A stretch of DNA of 64,000 bases from Planctomycetaceae bacterium (GTDB taxonomy: Bacteria > Planctomycetota > Planctomycetia > Pirellulales > Lacipirellulaceae). The stretch's first letter is position 1. Each line of letters begins with the position of its first letter. The stretch spans positions 41,690 through 105,689 of the forward strand of contig PABB01000033.1 in the NCBI GenBank assembly GCA_002702655.1, given 5' to 3'. Under the pieces are notes generated by a model. That model did not search any database. It was not told the DNA's origin and was given only the letters and a program-made list of their open reading frames with translations. Positions 44,393 to 53,679 of this stretch are shown one piece after another. Position numbers and translations under genes: made by a program.

Positions 44393-47300
44393 CTACACTG
44401 CAACGCTGGCGAAGAACTCGTCGATCGCCGCCTCGTAAGCGCCAATGTCAGGCTGGGCGAGTCCGTCTAAGTCATGATCCACGAACCGCGAGTTGCCGCG
44501 CTGGTCGGTCTCGATACCCAGATCGACAAGCACCTGGGCACTGCCGCGGTCCAGCACGGGGCTGTTCTCCAGCGGCGCATGCGTCAGCGTCGGCCCGCCG
44601 TTGTTGATCAGCGCGCCCAGCATCGGGTCGGCTTCAACAAAGTTCCCCGGCCCCGCATGCGTGGGCGCCCCGGCGCCAAACAGGTTGTAGCTGCTCGCCG
44701 CGGCCAGCACGCCCGACAACTGCATCTGAACCAGCGTGAATTCGTGGTAGTTATTCGCGACGATCGAGTTGTGCAGCGTCAGCGTGCGGCCGTAGCGTTC
44801 AATCCCCGCGGCCGTGTCCTGGGTCGTGTTGTTCACGATCGTCGTGTTGACAAACGTGCCCAGCGTCGTGGCCGCGTTGTAGGCGACGCCCCCGCCGCGG
44901 TACTCGCTGTCGTTTTCCGATACCGTCGTGTTGAACACTGTGATCGGCACGCCCGCGATCGCGCCGCCGAAATACAGGCCGCCGCCGGCGCCCGAGCCGT
45001 TTGACGCCGTCTGTACAGCGTGGTTGTCATAGAACGTCGAGCCGCTGATCGTGATGCCATTGGTCGTATCGGCCGAGAAGACCGACGCGCCGCCGCCCCA
45101 GGCCGCTTGGTTGTTGGCAAAGTAGCTGTCGATGATCGCCAGCGACCCGCTGGAGTGGAACAGCCCGCCGCCGCTGTGCGCACCCACATTGCCCAAGACA
45201 TGCACGCCGTCGAGCGTGAGATTGGCCTGGCTGTAGATGCCGGCGCCGGGAAGGTTGCCCACCAAACCGCCAGTTACTGTCACGCCGGCAATCGTGGCGG
45301 TCACGCCTGCGTCGACCTGCACGACCCGACCGCCGCCGGAGATGGTCGCCGCATCGATGTGCAGCTCGTCGGCTCCTGGGCCGAGAATCTGAACGTCCGA
45401 ATCCACCGTCAGCGTGCTTGTCAGGTAGATGAAGTCCGTTCCGGCGACCACATCCAGCATCGCGTCGTCGAATTCGATCACGTCGTCCGGGCCGCCAGTG
45501 ATTGTGACGTTGGCGGCCAGATCAAGCGCCTCGCGCAGGCTGAGGTCCGTCCGCGCCCAGTCGTCGCCCAATTCGTCGTCGAGCGTCGTCACGACCAACC
45601 CGCGCTCCACGGCTCCGATATCGACGAAGTTGCCAGGAGTGTGGTAGTCGTAGACATAGCGACTTCGTCCACGCTGGTCGGCGACCAAACTCGCGGCAAA
45701 AGCCGGTGACGTGTGACCGGCGTCAATCGCCGGGCTGTCGACCAGCGGGACGTGGGTGAGCGTCCACCCGCCATTGTCCGTCAACGGGCCGAGCTTCGGG
45801 TCGGCGGCGATGAAGTTGCCGTTGACCGGACTTGGCAGCGTCGCCCCCGTGCCCAGCAGGTTGTAGCTGCTGCCCGACGCCAGCGTCCCCGCCATCTGGG
45901 ACGCGGCGCCGCTACCCGTGGCCGTGTTCTGGGCGATGATCGAATTGTGGGCAAACAGCACCCTGCCGTACAACTGAATGCCGCCCGCGGTGTTGTAGGT
46001 CGTGTTGTGCACGATCGTCGTGTTGGTCAGCGTGCCGAGCGTGCTGGTGGGAGTGTAGGCCACCCCGCCGCCCGTGTGTTCGGCCTCGTTGGTCGAGATC
46101 GTGGTGTTGACGAAGGAGATGGGGACGCTCGCCGCGCCGCCGACGAACAATCCGCCGCCGCTGCCCGAGCCGCCGCTGCCGTTGCTCAACGCTTCGTTGC
46201 CGTGGAACGTCGACCCGCTCACCAGCAGGCCGTCGGTCGTGTCGGTCGAGAAGATCGACGCCCCGCCGCCCCAGGCGGCGTCATTGCCGGTGAACGTGCT
46301 GTCGATGATCTCCAGCGAGCCGGTCGAGTGGTACAACCCGCCGCCGCTGTGAACGGTTGAGTTGCCGGACACGACCAACCGTTCCAGCCGCAGGTCGCCG
46401 GCGCTGTAGATGCCGGCCCCGGGATTGTTGCCGGCCGCAAAGTGTCCGCCGCTGATCGTCAGGTCGGCGATCGTGGCCTCGACGCCGGCGGCGACGTTCA
46501 ACACGCGGCTGTCGCTGGCGGTTTGCGACGCGTCGATCGTCAACGCCCCCGCCCCGGGGCCGTGGATCGTCACGTCGTCGGTCACCATCAACTGCGAAGC
46601 AATCTCGATGACGCCGCGCACATTGTCGGCGAACATAATCTCGGTCACGCCGCTCTCCGCCGACAGCAGCAGCGCCTCGCGCAGACTGAGATCGCCCAAG
46701 CTGTAGTCGCCGTCGTTCTCGTCGGCGAGCGTCGAGACGAGGATCTTGTTCTCGTTGTTGGCCTCCATCGCCGCGATGTGGGAGAAGAGCGCGGCGTCGG
46801 CCAGCCACTCGATCGACCCCGCCGCTTCTCCGACGGCGATTTGCCACGCCAGAAAATCTCTACCGTCGATTGTGCCATTGCCGTCGGCATCGCCCATAGT
46901 CCGGCCGCCAGCCGTGCCGAAGTTCTCTTGCCAGATGGCAAGGTCACCTTCGTCGACGTCGCCGTCGCCGTTGAAATCGGCGTCAATCGAAACGCCCGTT
47001 CCAAAGCCGTACATCGCTTGCCAAATCCGCAAATCGCAATGGTTGACGAATTCGTCACCATTGGCATCTCCGTCCTCTAACTTGCCAGGGGTTCCGTTGT
47101 GCAGCATCCAGATGATGAAATCGGAACCATCGACTCTCGTGTCACTGTTGAAGTCCGCGTTTCCTGTCGCGTTGGGATCGCACTGGAGTTCATAGGCGCC
47201 AATGTCGATTCGTGCACCGGTCGTTTCGGAACCAGTCGCCCAGTCGAAAATGCGATCGTACGGCGTGCCCCGTTGGTCGTATATCAGTGTCGTGCTATTG

Positions 47301-49483
47301 TTGTCGCCGGCATCGATCGCGGGATTGTCATTGCTGGGGACCAACGCATGTGTCCGCGTCCGAAAACCGCCAATCTCCTCGGCCAATGTGGGATTGTCCA
47401 GCAGGTTGCTTATGAAGAACGAACTGCCCGCGACGTAACCGCCGTTATCGGCCAACTCCGGCTGGATGAGCGGAGTCGCGTCGGTGACGGAAGTGGAGGA
47501 GGCGGAGAAATTGGCGTGCCAGCCGTCGCTGCTGTCATCGGCCGGGTCGCAGTAGCGAAGCGGTCCGGGCAAATTTCGATCGCCGAAGATTGAGTTTTCG
47601 AACTGGAAGTCGGTGATGTAAATATCGGCTTCGACCTCGGCGGCATAGGCCGAGGCGTGAGGCTCCATGAGCGGGATGCGGTTTTGATCGAGGTAAGTCG
47701 TGACGTTCGTCTCTAGCCACGGTTCCAACCAATTTGGTCCGCATAACGGGACCTCACTCAGCGGCACAGGAACATAGCCCATTTCAATGTCGTCATAGTA
47801 TTTGAAGACCGGCACGCTTTCCGCCCCGACTGCTCCTAGTGTTGAAACAAGTGTCGGCTTGAATAAACCGGTGAACGCCGACGGTTCGTAGTAGTCAAAT
47901 GCGAGATTGGCGCCCCAGCCGGTTGGACTGACATCATTGTGATTGCGCGCCAATATGGTGTGATTGAATGAGGGCAGAAGAGGCCGCCACGGCGGAGTGG
48001 CGTCTTCGCTTGCCGTGCCTTTTGCGCTCCGAATGCCCACGCCCCCGCCTGTTGCATTCTGCCCCTCGCCCGCTGGAGGCGCGATCACCGCGTTTTCGAC
48101 AATGGTGCTGTGTTCAACGCGGACGTCGCCGTACAGCGACAGACCGGCGCCGAAGGGGGACTGATTGTTGCTGACAGTCGTATTGACAATCGTTGCCGTC
48201 GCGCTTTGCCGTAGTTCGCCAAAGCTCTCGTCCATAACGACATACGCCCCGCCCCCACCTTGCCCTTCCGAGTTCACGGAAAGATTGTCCTGGGCGGTGT
48301 TCTCGGAGATCTCACAGTCCTCGACATAGAAATCGGCTCCGCCGAAATCCAAGTCGTTGGCATAGTCGCCGACGAGGTAGAGTCCGCCACCAGCACCTTG
48401 AGCAGTGTTGTTGCGAAAAATGCTTCGCCGCACAGTCACGTCGCCGGCGGTGAGGCCAGAAGCACCAGTAGGCCCCGTGATGCCTTGCAGGTACAGGCCG
48501 CCGCCGTTGCCGTCCGTCGACCGATTGTCGTAGAAGAATGACTGATCGATCAGCACGTCCATCCCGTCCGAGCCGCCATTCGGACCTACCTTGTTGATGT
48601 AGAGGCCACCGCCGCCATGACCTAAGGGCTGGCCAGGGACCCCAAGTGCCGTGTTGTTAACGAATGAGGTATTGCGCACCTCAATATCAGTAAACGTCGG
48701 CGTCGCGTAGTCCTCGTCCGGAACTGTCTCAATCGCAACCCCTCCTCCGTCCTTGTTCGACGCGTTGGCTTCGAAGTGCGAGTTGTCAATCAACACGCGA
48801 GGGAAGAATGGCGTGCCGAACCCATTCAGATATTCTCCGATGGTCGCGTATAGGGCGCCGCCAGAGTTTGTCGATTCGTTACCAAGAAACACGGTGGATG
48901 TGATGGACAAATCGCTGTTCTCGCTCTTGATCGCCCCGCCAAACGCCGCCGCCGTATTGCCGGAGAATTCGCAGTCTTCAAGCGAGAGAATGCTATTCCG
49001 ACTCCAAATCGCGCCGCCGTCTGCGTCAGTCGCGTCGGCGTTGCCATTGATGAAGCGCAGGCCAGTGATATCGACCGTCGTATTGGTGATTCGCAGGATG
49101 CGGAAGTCTCCGTCTTCGCCATTTGCATCATCTGCTGCATCGATGGTGATCGTGTTTCCGCCTGCTTCAATTGTGAGCGCATCTGTGATCTCGGGCAGTT
49201 CGCTGTCGAGATCAATTATCAAGTTTGATGCGAATTGAATCACGTCGGGGCCGTGTGCCATGTTAGCGTCATCAATCGCCTTTCTGAGCGTATCCGCCCC
49301 GGCATCGGCCATGCTGCTCACTGTGAACGTCGCCAACACTCGCCGATCCTCCAGCGGCTCCAACCCCAACTGCGTGCCGCTGGCCCGGCGGCGTGTCTTT
49401 TCGCGGCGAGGCCCTTTCGTCAGTCGGCCGCGGCGGAGGGGTTCGCGCAGCAGTTGCGTCCAGCTCTTGCTCAGTCCAAACAT
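44393..49483 (-). CDS. Giant right-handed beta-helix surface protein with internal dockerin-like units
   Basis: 1,696 residues from the ATG at 49483, preceded by GAGGAGG; a longer frame to 49684 is rejected because the ribosome site and the leader both favour 49483. The leader carries LGLEPLEDRRVLATFTVSS, a planctomycete surface-protein motif. Three blocks of polymorphic-membrane-protein/parallel beta-helix repeats follow, each starting with a LREALxLA/LRKAIDDAN-type segment and many GGGxxxxxS and NNTA turns. Between the first and second blocks lie several EF-hand units (DFNSDTRVDGSDF, DANGDEFVNHCDL, DFNGDGDVDEGDL, DADGNGTIDGRDF). It probably forms a long cell-surface adhesin or glycan-binding stalk. 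The stop is 64 nt upstream of the toxin-like gene on the same strand, so the two may be co-expressed. Confidence 0.88.
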   Translation of the reverse strand: MFGLSKSWTQLLREPLRRGRLTKGPRREKTRRRASGTQLGLEPLEDRRVLATFTVSSMADAGADTLRKAIDDANMAHGPDVIQFASNLIIDLDSELPEITDALTIEAGGNTITIDAADDANGEDGDFRILRITNTTVDITGLRFINGNADATDADGGAIWSRNSILSLEDCEFSGNTAAAFGGAIKSENSDLSITSTVFLGNESTNSGGALYATIGEYLNGFGTPFFPRVLIDNSHFEANASNKDGGGVAIETVPDEDYATPTFTDIEVRNTSFVNNTALGVPGQPLGHGGGGLYINKVGPNGGSDGMDVLIDQSFFYDNRSTDGNGGGLYLQGITGPTGASGLTAGDVTVRRSIFRNNTAQGAGGGLYLVGDYANDLDFGGADFYVEDCEISENTAQDNLSVNSEGQGGGGAYVVMDESFGELRQSATATIVNTTVSNNQSPFGAGLSLYGDVRVEHSTIVENAVIAPPAGEGQNATGGGVGIRSAKGTASEDATPPWRPLLPSFNHTILARNHNDVSPTGWGANLAFDYYEPSAFTGLFKPTLVSTLGAVGAESVPVFKYYDDIEMGYVPVPLSEVPLCGPNWLEPWLETNVTTYLDQNRIPLMEPHASAYAAEVEADIYITDFQFENSIFGDRNLPGPLRYCDPADDSSDGWHANFSASSTSVTDATPLIQPELADNGGYVAGSSFFISNLLDNPTLAEEIGGFRTRTHALVPSNDNPAIDAGDNNSTTLIYDQRGTPYDRIFDWATGSETTGARIDIGAYELQCDPNATGNADFNSDTRVDGSDFIIWMLHNGTPGKLEDGDANGDEFVNHCDLRIWQAMYGFGTGVSIDADFNGDGDVDEGDLAIWQENFGTAGGRTMGDADGNGTIDGRDFLAWQIAVGEAAGSIEWLADAALFSHIAAMEANNENKILVSTLADENDGDYSLGDLSLREALLLSAESGVTEIMFADNVRGVIEIASQLMVTDDVTIHGPGAGALTIDASQTASDSRVLNVAAGVEATIADLTISGGHFAAGNNPGAGIYSAGDLRLERLVVSGNSTVHSGGGLYHSTGSLEIIDSTFTGNDAAWGGGASIFSTDTTDGLLVSGSTFHGNEALSNGSGGSGSGGGLFVGGAASVPISFVNTTISTNEAEHTGGGVAYTPTSTLGTLTNTTIVHNTTYNTAGGIQLYGRVLFAHNSIIAQNTATGSGAASQMAGTLASGSSYNLLGTGATLPSPVNGNFIAADPKLGPLTDNGGWTLTHVPLVDSPAIDAGHTSPAFAASLVADQRGRSRYVYDYHTPGNFVDIGAVERGLVVTTLDDELGDDWARTDLSLREALDLAANVTITGGPDDVIEFDDAMLDVVAGTDFIYLTSTLTVDSDVQILGPGADELHIDAATISGGGRVVQVDAGVTATIAGVTVTGGLVGNLPGAGIYSQANLTLDGVHVLGNVGAHSGGGLFHSSGSLAIIDSYFANNQAAWGGGASVFSADTTNGITISGSTFYDNHAVQTASNGSGAGGGLYFGGAIAGVPITVFNTTVSENDSEYRGGGVAYNAATTLGTFVNTTIVNNTTQDTAAGIERYGRTLTLHNSIVANNYHEFTLVQMQLSGVLAAASSYNLFGAGAPTHAGPGNFVEADPMLGALINNGGPTLTHAPLENSPVLDRGSAQVLVDLGIETDQRGNSRFVDHDLDGLAQPDIGAYEAAIDEFFASVAV

Positions 49484-50217
49484 GACGGCCTCCTCGGGCG
49501 AGAAAAGACAGGCGACTGTTCCGGAGTTGGCTCGTCGTAGCGAGCCGCGTGCCGATAGGTAGAAAACATGAAATAAGCGTGACAGCGCCAGGCGGCACTG
49601 GTGCGTTCTACTCCTGCGATGCCGCGCTCGCAAGAAAAAAACCGAAGCCGCGCACGCGAATTCACGAAACGTCACATTGGGCAATCTCGCGCGTGACGCG
49701 AAAGCACTGGTGGTGTGAGAACACTATGAACAGCGCGCAGTACCAGCGTTGCCAGTGGCGCCAAAAATGCACCAGTGCGGTCAGCTGAGAAGAAAACGGC
49801 CAATGCGCTGCGAGACGACCAGGACAGTGCGTCTGGGCCGCACACTATGTGCGCGGCGCACGCGCACTCGCGGGTGACTGCAGTCGACGTCAAGCGCGCG
49901 TCGCGAATGCGGTGCGCGCTGTCGCACCATCGCGACGCTGGCGGCATTGTGCGCCGGCTTGTGATGTGCCAGCCGCGAGATGGCGTATCTGATCGCCGGG
50001 CGGACGCCGGGCGAGGTGGTTGCGGCGAGGCTGCGGCAAGGGAGAATCCCTGCGCTGGACCCTCCCTGCGAGGGGGCGGGCGCGGAAGTCGCACGGCCGG
50101 GGCGACCATGCGACTTCGTGAGGCTAGATGGTTCGGCAGAGCGTTGCGCTGCCGAAATGAGCCGCGTGGGTGCGCTGTGTCAGGCTGGAAAGCCTGACCG
50201 ACTTTCGGCACCTGACC
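49484..50217. other. Intergenic region upstream of the beta-helix gene
   Basis: About 730 nt with no supported gene. The promoter of the beta-helix gene should lie near its right-hand start. It contains a palindrome at about 50177-50198 (TCAGGCT-GGAA-AGCCTGA) just beyond the uxaC stop and a CCCTCCCTGCGAGGG-type palindrome near 50064-50079. An open frame on the minus strand (49672-50211) begins in repeat-derived text (VGQAFQPD) and is not credible. Confidence 0.5.
50177..50198. repeat. Short palindrome downstream of uxaC
   Basis: TCAGGCT and AGCCTGA pair around a 4-nt loop, about 20 nt beyond the stop of the minus-strand uronate isomerase gene. This text (caggctggaaagcctga) is a familiar dispersed intergenic sequence in planctomycete genomes. 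It may double as a terminator. Confidence 0.5.
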
Positions 50218-51621
50218 TCAGCACTCCAGGCCCAAATACGCATGGGCGTTGCCGAAGCAGATGCCCTTCACCAGAGGGGCGAGCAGCTCGTCGCAATCGG
50301 GCACGGCGCCGCGCTGGACGTCGGCGCCCAGCAGGTCGCACAGGCAGCGGCGGAAGTATTCGTGCCGCGGGTACGACAGGAACGAGCGGCTGTCGGTCAG
50401 CATGCCGATGAATTGCGACAGCAGGCCTTGGTTGGACAGCACATTCATCTGTTCGGTCATGCCGTCCCATTGGTCGGCGAACCACCAGCCGCTGCCCCAC
50501 TGGATCTTGCCAGCGATCGAGCCGTCCTGGAAGTTGCCGATCATCGTGGCGAACACCGAGTTGGCCGCGGGGTTCAGGTTGTAGATGACCACCTTGGGGA
50601 GCGAGCCCTCGTCGGCCAGCCGGCCCAGGTAGCCGGCCAGCGCGGCGGCCTGCGGCCAATCGCCGATCGAGTCGCCCCCCACGTCGCGGCCGAGCGTGCG
50701 CATCAGGTGGGCGTTGGCGTTGCGGAGCGCGCCCAGGTGCAGCTGTTTGGTCCAACCTTTCTCCGCGTCGAGCACGCCGAAGAAATGCATCAGGTGGCTG
50801 GCGAACTGCTCGTGCTCGTCGGGGTTGGCCGCGGCGCCGGCGCGGACCTTGTCGAACACGGCCGCGGCCTGCGACTCGGTGCAGTTGGCGGCGAAGCACC
50901 GCTCGAGCCCGTGGTCCGACAGCCGGCAACCGACGCCGTGGAAGTAGTCGTGCCGCTGCCGCAGCGCATCCAGCAGTGTTGCGAGCGAGGAGATCGCCAC
51001 GCCGCTGGCCGCTTCCAGTTTGCCGATCCAGCCGTTGAATTCTTCGGGGCGATCGACGTCGAGCACGCGGTCGGGGCGGAACGTGGGATACACCCGCGTG
51101 GCGAGGTCGCTTTCGGCGAGCTGCTTGTGCCACCGCAGGTCGTCCACCGGGTCGTCGGTGCTGCAGACGCACCGCACGTTGAACTTGGCCAGGATGCCGC
51201 GCGGGGTGAGTTCGTCGCTGGCGAGCCGCTCGTTGGCCGCTTCCCAAATCTGCGGGGCCGTTTGCTCGTTGAGCAGTTCGTTGATGCCGAAGTAACGGAC
51301 CAGCTCCATGTGGGTCCAATGGTACAGTGGATTGCGCACGGTGAGCGGCACGGTGCGGGCCCAGGCCATGAACTTCTCAAACGGCGGCTTGTCGCCCGTG
51401 CAGAAGTCCTCCGATACGCCGGCGGCGCGCATCGCGCGCCACTTGTAGTGATCGCCGCCCAGCCAGACATCCGCCAAATTGTCGTAGGGGCGATTCTCGG
51501 CGATCTCTTGCGGCGGCAGATGCGTGTGATAGTCGAGGATCGGCTCGCCGGCGGCAAACTCGTGATACAGCCGACGGGCGGTTTTGGTTTGCAGCAGAAA
51601 ATCGTCGTGGATGAAGGCCAT
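50218..51621 (-). CDS. uxaC: Uronate isomerase (glucuronate/galacturonate isomerase)
   Basis: 467 residues from the ATG at 51621 (MAFIHDDFLLQTKTARRLYH), the normal length. The amidohydrolase metal site is seen in ILDYHTHLPPQEIAEN. Other landmarks are LADVWLGGDHYKWRAMRAAG, TDDPVDDL, DYFHGVGCRLSDHGL and HLGALRNANAHLMRTLGRD. The reaction is D-glucuronate to D-fructuronate or D-galacturonate to D-tagaturonate in the cytoplasm, the first step of hexuronate breakdown. The TRAP transporter genes just upstream on the same strand probably import its substrate. The gap to dctM (about 200 nt) contains a hairpin. Confidence 0.95.
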   Translation of the reverse strand: MAFIHDDFLLQTKTARRLYHEFAAGEPILDYHTHLPPQEIAENRPYDNLADVWLGGDHYKWRAMRAAGVSEDFCTGDKPPFEKFMAWARTVPLTVRNPLYHWTHMELVRYFGINELLNEQTAPQIWEAANERLASDELTPRGILAKFNVRCVCSTDDPVDDLRWHKQLAESDLATRVYPTFRPDRVLDVDRPEEFNGWIGKLEAASGVAISSLATLLDALRQRHDYFHGVGCRLSDHGLERCFAANCTESQAAAVFDKVRAGAAANPDEHEQFASHLMHFFGVLDAEKGWTKQLHLGALRNANAHLMRTLGRDVGGDSIGDWPQAAALAGYLGRLADEGSLPKVVIYNLNPAANSVFATMIGNFQDGSIAGKIQWGSGWWFADQWDGMTEQMNVLSNQGLLSQFIGMLTDSRSFLSYPRHEYFRRCLCDLLGADVQRGAVPDCDELLAPLVKGICFGNAHAYLGLEC

Positions 51622-51688
51622 GGTCGTGCGTCGAGGGTAGGAAGCGTGCGCGGGGGGCGACCGCGCTGCAAACGGGGCGTGGAGGTAA

Positions 51689-51709
51689 CCCCTCCCTGCA
51701 AAGGAGGGG
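51689..51709. repeat. Palindrome between dctM and uxaC
   Basis: CCCCTCC-CTGCAAA-GGAGGGG, a perfect 7-bp stem. A close relative (CCCTCCCTGCGAGGG) is at about 50064-50079. It is a dispersed intergenic palindrome that would be transcribed in the uronate operon. Confidence 0.5.
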
Positions 51710-51820
51710 GATTGTTCTGGATTTTCCCACACGCGGTGCGTACCGACAACCTGTCGATCGCCTTTCGTGCAATGAGAAACCCCACCGCTGCAACGCCGCG
51801 AGAGTTGCGTGGCTTGTCGC

Positions 51821-53116
51821 TTAGAGCAAATCCAGCGCGCGGGGCAGCCACAACGACAGCGCCGGCACGTAGGTGATCAGCAGCAACGCGGCGACCATGG
51901 CGATCAGAAATGGAACCATCGGCCGTGAAACTTCCGCGATGGTCGTCTTGCCGACGCCGCAACCGACGAACAGACACGTGCCCACCGGCGGCGTGCACAA
52001 GCCGATGCACAGGTTCACGATCATCATGATGCCAAAGTGCACCGCCGTCATGCCCAACTCGGTCACCACTGGCAGGAAGATGGGGGTGAAGATCAGCACC
52101 GCGGGGGTCATGTCCATCACGGCGCCCACCGCCAGCAGCAGCAGATTGATCAGCAGCAGAATGACCAGCGGGTTGTCGGACACCGACAGCAATGACTCGC
52201 TGATTGATTGCGGGATCTGCTCCAATGCCAACACCCAGCCCAGCGCCTGGCTGGTGGCGATCAGCAGAAAGATCACCGCGGTCACGACGCTGGTCTTGAG
52301 CAGCAACTCGGGCAGTTGCGCCAGCTTGACCTCGCGGTACACGCCCGTCGCCAAGATCAGCGCGTACAACACGGTCACGGCGGCCGCCTCGGTGGGCGAG
52401 AAGATGCCCCCCAGGATGCCGCCCAGCACAATGACGATGAGCAACAGACTGGGCAGCGCGGACAATCCCGACCACACGACTTCTTGCATGTCGAACGACG
52501 TGCGCTCGCCGACTTCCCTGCCGCGGAACATCACGGCGCAGGCGATCATGATGGCCACCCCGACGACGATCCCTGGCAGGATGCCGGCCATGAACATCGC
52601 CGCCACCGACACGTTTCCGGTGACCACCGCGTAGACGATCATGATGTTGCTGGGCGGGATGACTAGCCCGGTTGTCGACGCCGTCGTGGTGAGCGCGACG
52701 GAAAATCGGCGGTCGTAGCCGCCGCGTGTCATCTCGGGAATCATGATCCCGCCGATCGACGCCAGTGCGGCCGTGGCCGAGCCGGAGATGGCGCCGAACA
52801 TCATGCACGTGATCGTGGTGATGTAGGCCAAACCGCCTTTCAGCGGTCCCACGACAGCGGTGGCGAACGCGACCAACCGGCGGGCCATGCCGCCTTCGCC
52901 CATCAGCAGGCCGGCCAGCACGAAAAACGGAATGGCCAGCAGGGGAAAGCTGGCGATGCCGGTGCTCATCCGCTGGGCCATCATGAACCCGGCGGGCACC
53001 GTGCCCAGCGACAGCATCGTCAGCAGGGCGCACATGCCCAGCGCCACGGCGATCGGCGCGTTCATTGCCAGCACGATCACAAACGTGGCGACAAGTATCA
53101 GAACTTGTAGGTCCAT
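51821..53116 (-). CDS. dctM: TRAP transporter large permease DctM
   Basis: 431 residues from the ATG at 53116 (MDLQVLILVATFVIVLAMNA), the usual size; the longer open frame to 53620 overlaps dctQ and is not used. About twelve hydrophobic segments are visible, with typical motifs AIPFFVLAGLLMGEGGMARR, GAISGSATAALASIGGIMIP and PPSNIMIVYAVVTGN. It forms the ion-coupled translocation subunit that works with DctQ and the periplasmic DctP encoded just upstream. Spacing to dctQ is 8 nt. The neighbouring uronate isomerase indicates a hexuronate substrate. Confidence 0.94.
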   Translation of the reverse strand: MDLQVLILVATFVIVLAMNAPIAVALGMCALLTMLSLGTVPAGFMMAQRMSTGIASFPLLAIPFFVLAGLLMGEGGMARRLVAFATAVVGPLKGGLAYITTITCMMFGAISGSATAALASIGGIMIPEMTRGGYDRRFSVALTTTASTTGLVIPPSNIMIVYAVVTGNVSVAAMFMAGILPGIVVGVAIMIACAVMFRGREVGERTSFDMQEVVWSGLSALPSLLLIVIVLGGILGGIFSPTEAAAVTVLYALILATGVYREVKLAQLPELLLKTSVVTAVIFLLIATSQALGWVLALEQIPQSISESLLSVSDNPLVILLLINLLLLAVGAVMDMTPAVLIFTPIFLPVVTELGMTAVHFGIMMIVNLCIGLCTPPVGTCLFVGCGVGKTTIAEVSRPMVPFLIAMVAALLLITYVPALSLWLPRALDLL

Positions 53117-53124
53117 GGGCGCGT

Positions 53125-53679
53125 TTACGACTGCGGCGGCGTTTGGGGGGCAGGGTCGGACGGCTGGGCGGCGGAGTCCGGTTCGCTGTCGCCTGCGAGC
53201 AAACTCCACAGGCGATCGACGGCAAACAGCACGATCAAGATGCCGCTGACCGGGGCCGCCAGATAGACGTATCCCATCGGGATGTTGAGCGCCGGCGTCG
53301 TTTGCCCGGCGGCAAGCGTCTTGCTGACCAGCATCCACCCGCCGTACACCATGGCGAACGCCGCGAAGCCAATCACGACGACCTCGGCGGCCATCGCTAA
53401 GATTCGTTGCGCCGCCTTGTCCATCCGTGAAGCGAAGTAATCGAAGCCCAGATGTTCGCCGCGGCGGTAGGCCACCGCAGCGCCCAACAGAGCGACCCAC
53501 ATCAACAGGTAACGGGCCGCCTCGTCGGTCCAGCGGCTGGGCTGCTGCGACACGTACCGCGACGCGACGCCCCACAGCACCACCACGACCAGACCGCCCA
53601 TTGCGACGATGACGGCCCATTGCAGCGCCGTCGCAAACGCGTCGAGCACTCGAGTCAGCGGCGAACCGGAACGCTTCAC
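53125..53679 (-). CDS. dctQ: TRAP transporter small permease DctQ
   Basis: 184 residues with four transmembrane helices (about 15-40, 55-75, 90-115 and 135-160), the DctQ layout. RWTDEAARYLLMWVALLGAA and RRGEHLGFDYFASRM are the conserved central region of the family. A Pro/Ser-rich tail follows. Its start overlaps the dctP stop (ATGA), indicating translational coupling. It links the large permease to the binding-protein-dependent cycle. Confidence 0.92.
   Translation of the reverse strand: MKRSGSPLTRVLDAFATALQWAVIVAMGGLVVVVLWGVASRYVSQQPSRWTDEAARYLLMWVALLGAAVAYRRGEHLGFDYFASRMDKAAQRILAMAAEVVVIGFAAFAMVYGGWMLVSKTLAAGQTTPALNIPMGYVYLAAPVSGILIVLFAVDRLWSLLAGDSEPDSAAQPSDPAPQTPPQS

Noticed and set aside
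49672-50211. Minus-strand frame of 179 codons in the large spacer
   Set aside because: Its first codons lie in a dispersed palindrome (VGQAFQPD text), no ribosome site is present, and codon use is unlike neighbouring genes.
53117-53620. N-terminal extension of dctM
   Set aside because: It would overlap almost all of dctQ in another frame. The ATG at 53116 gives the normal DctM N-terminus.
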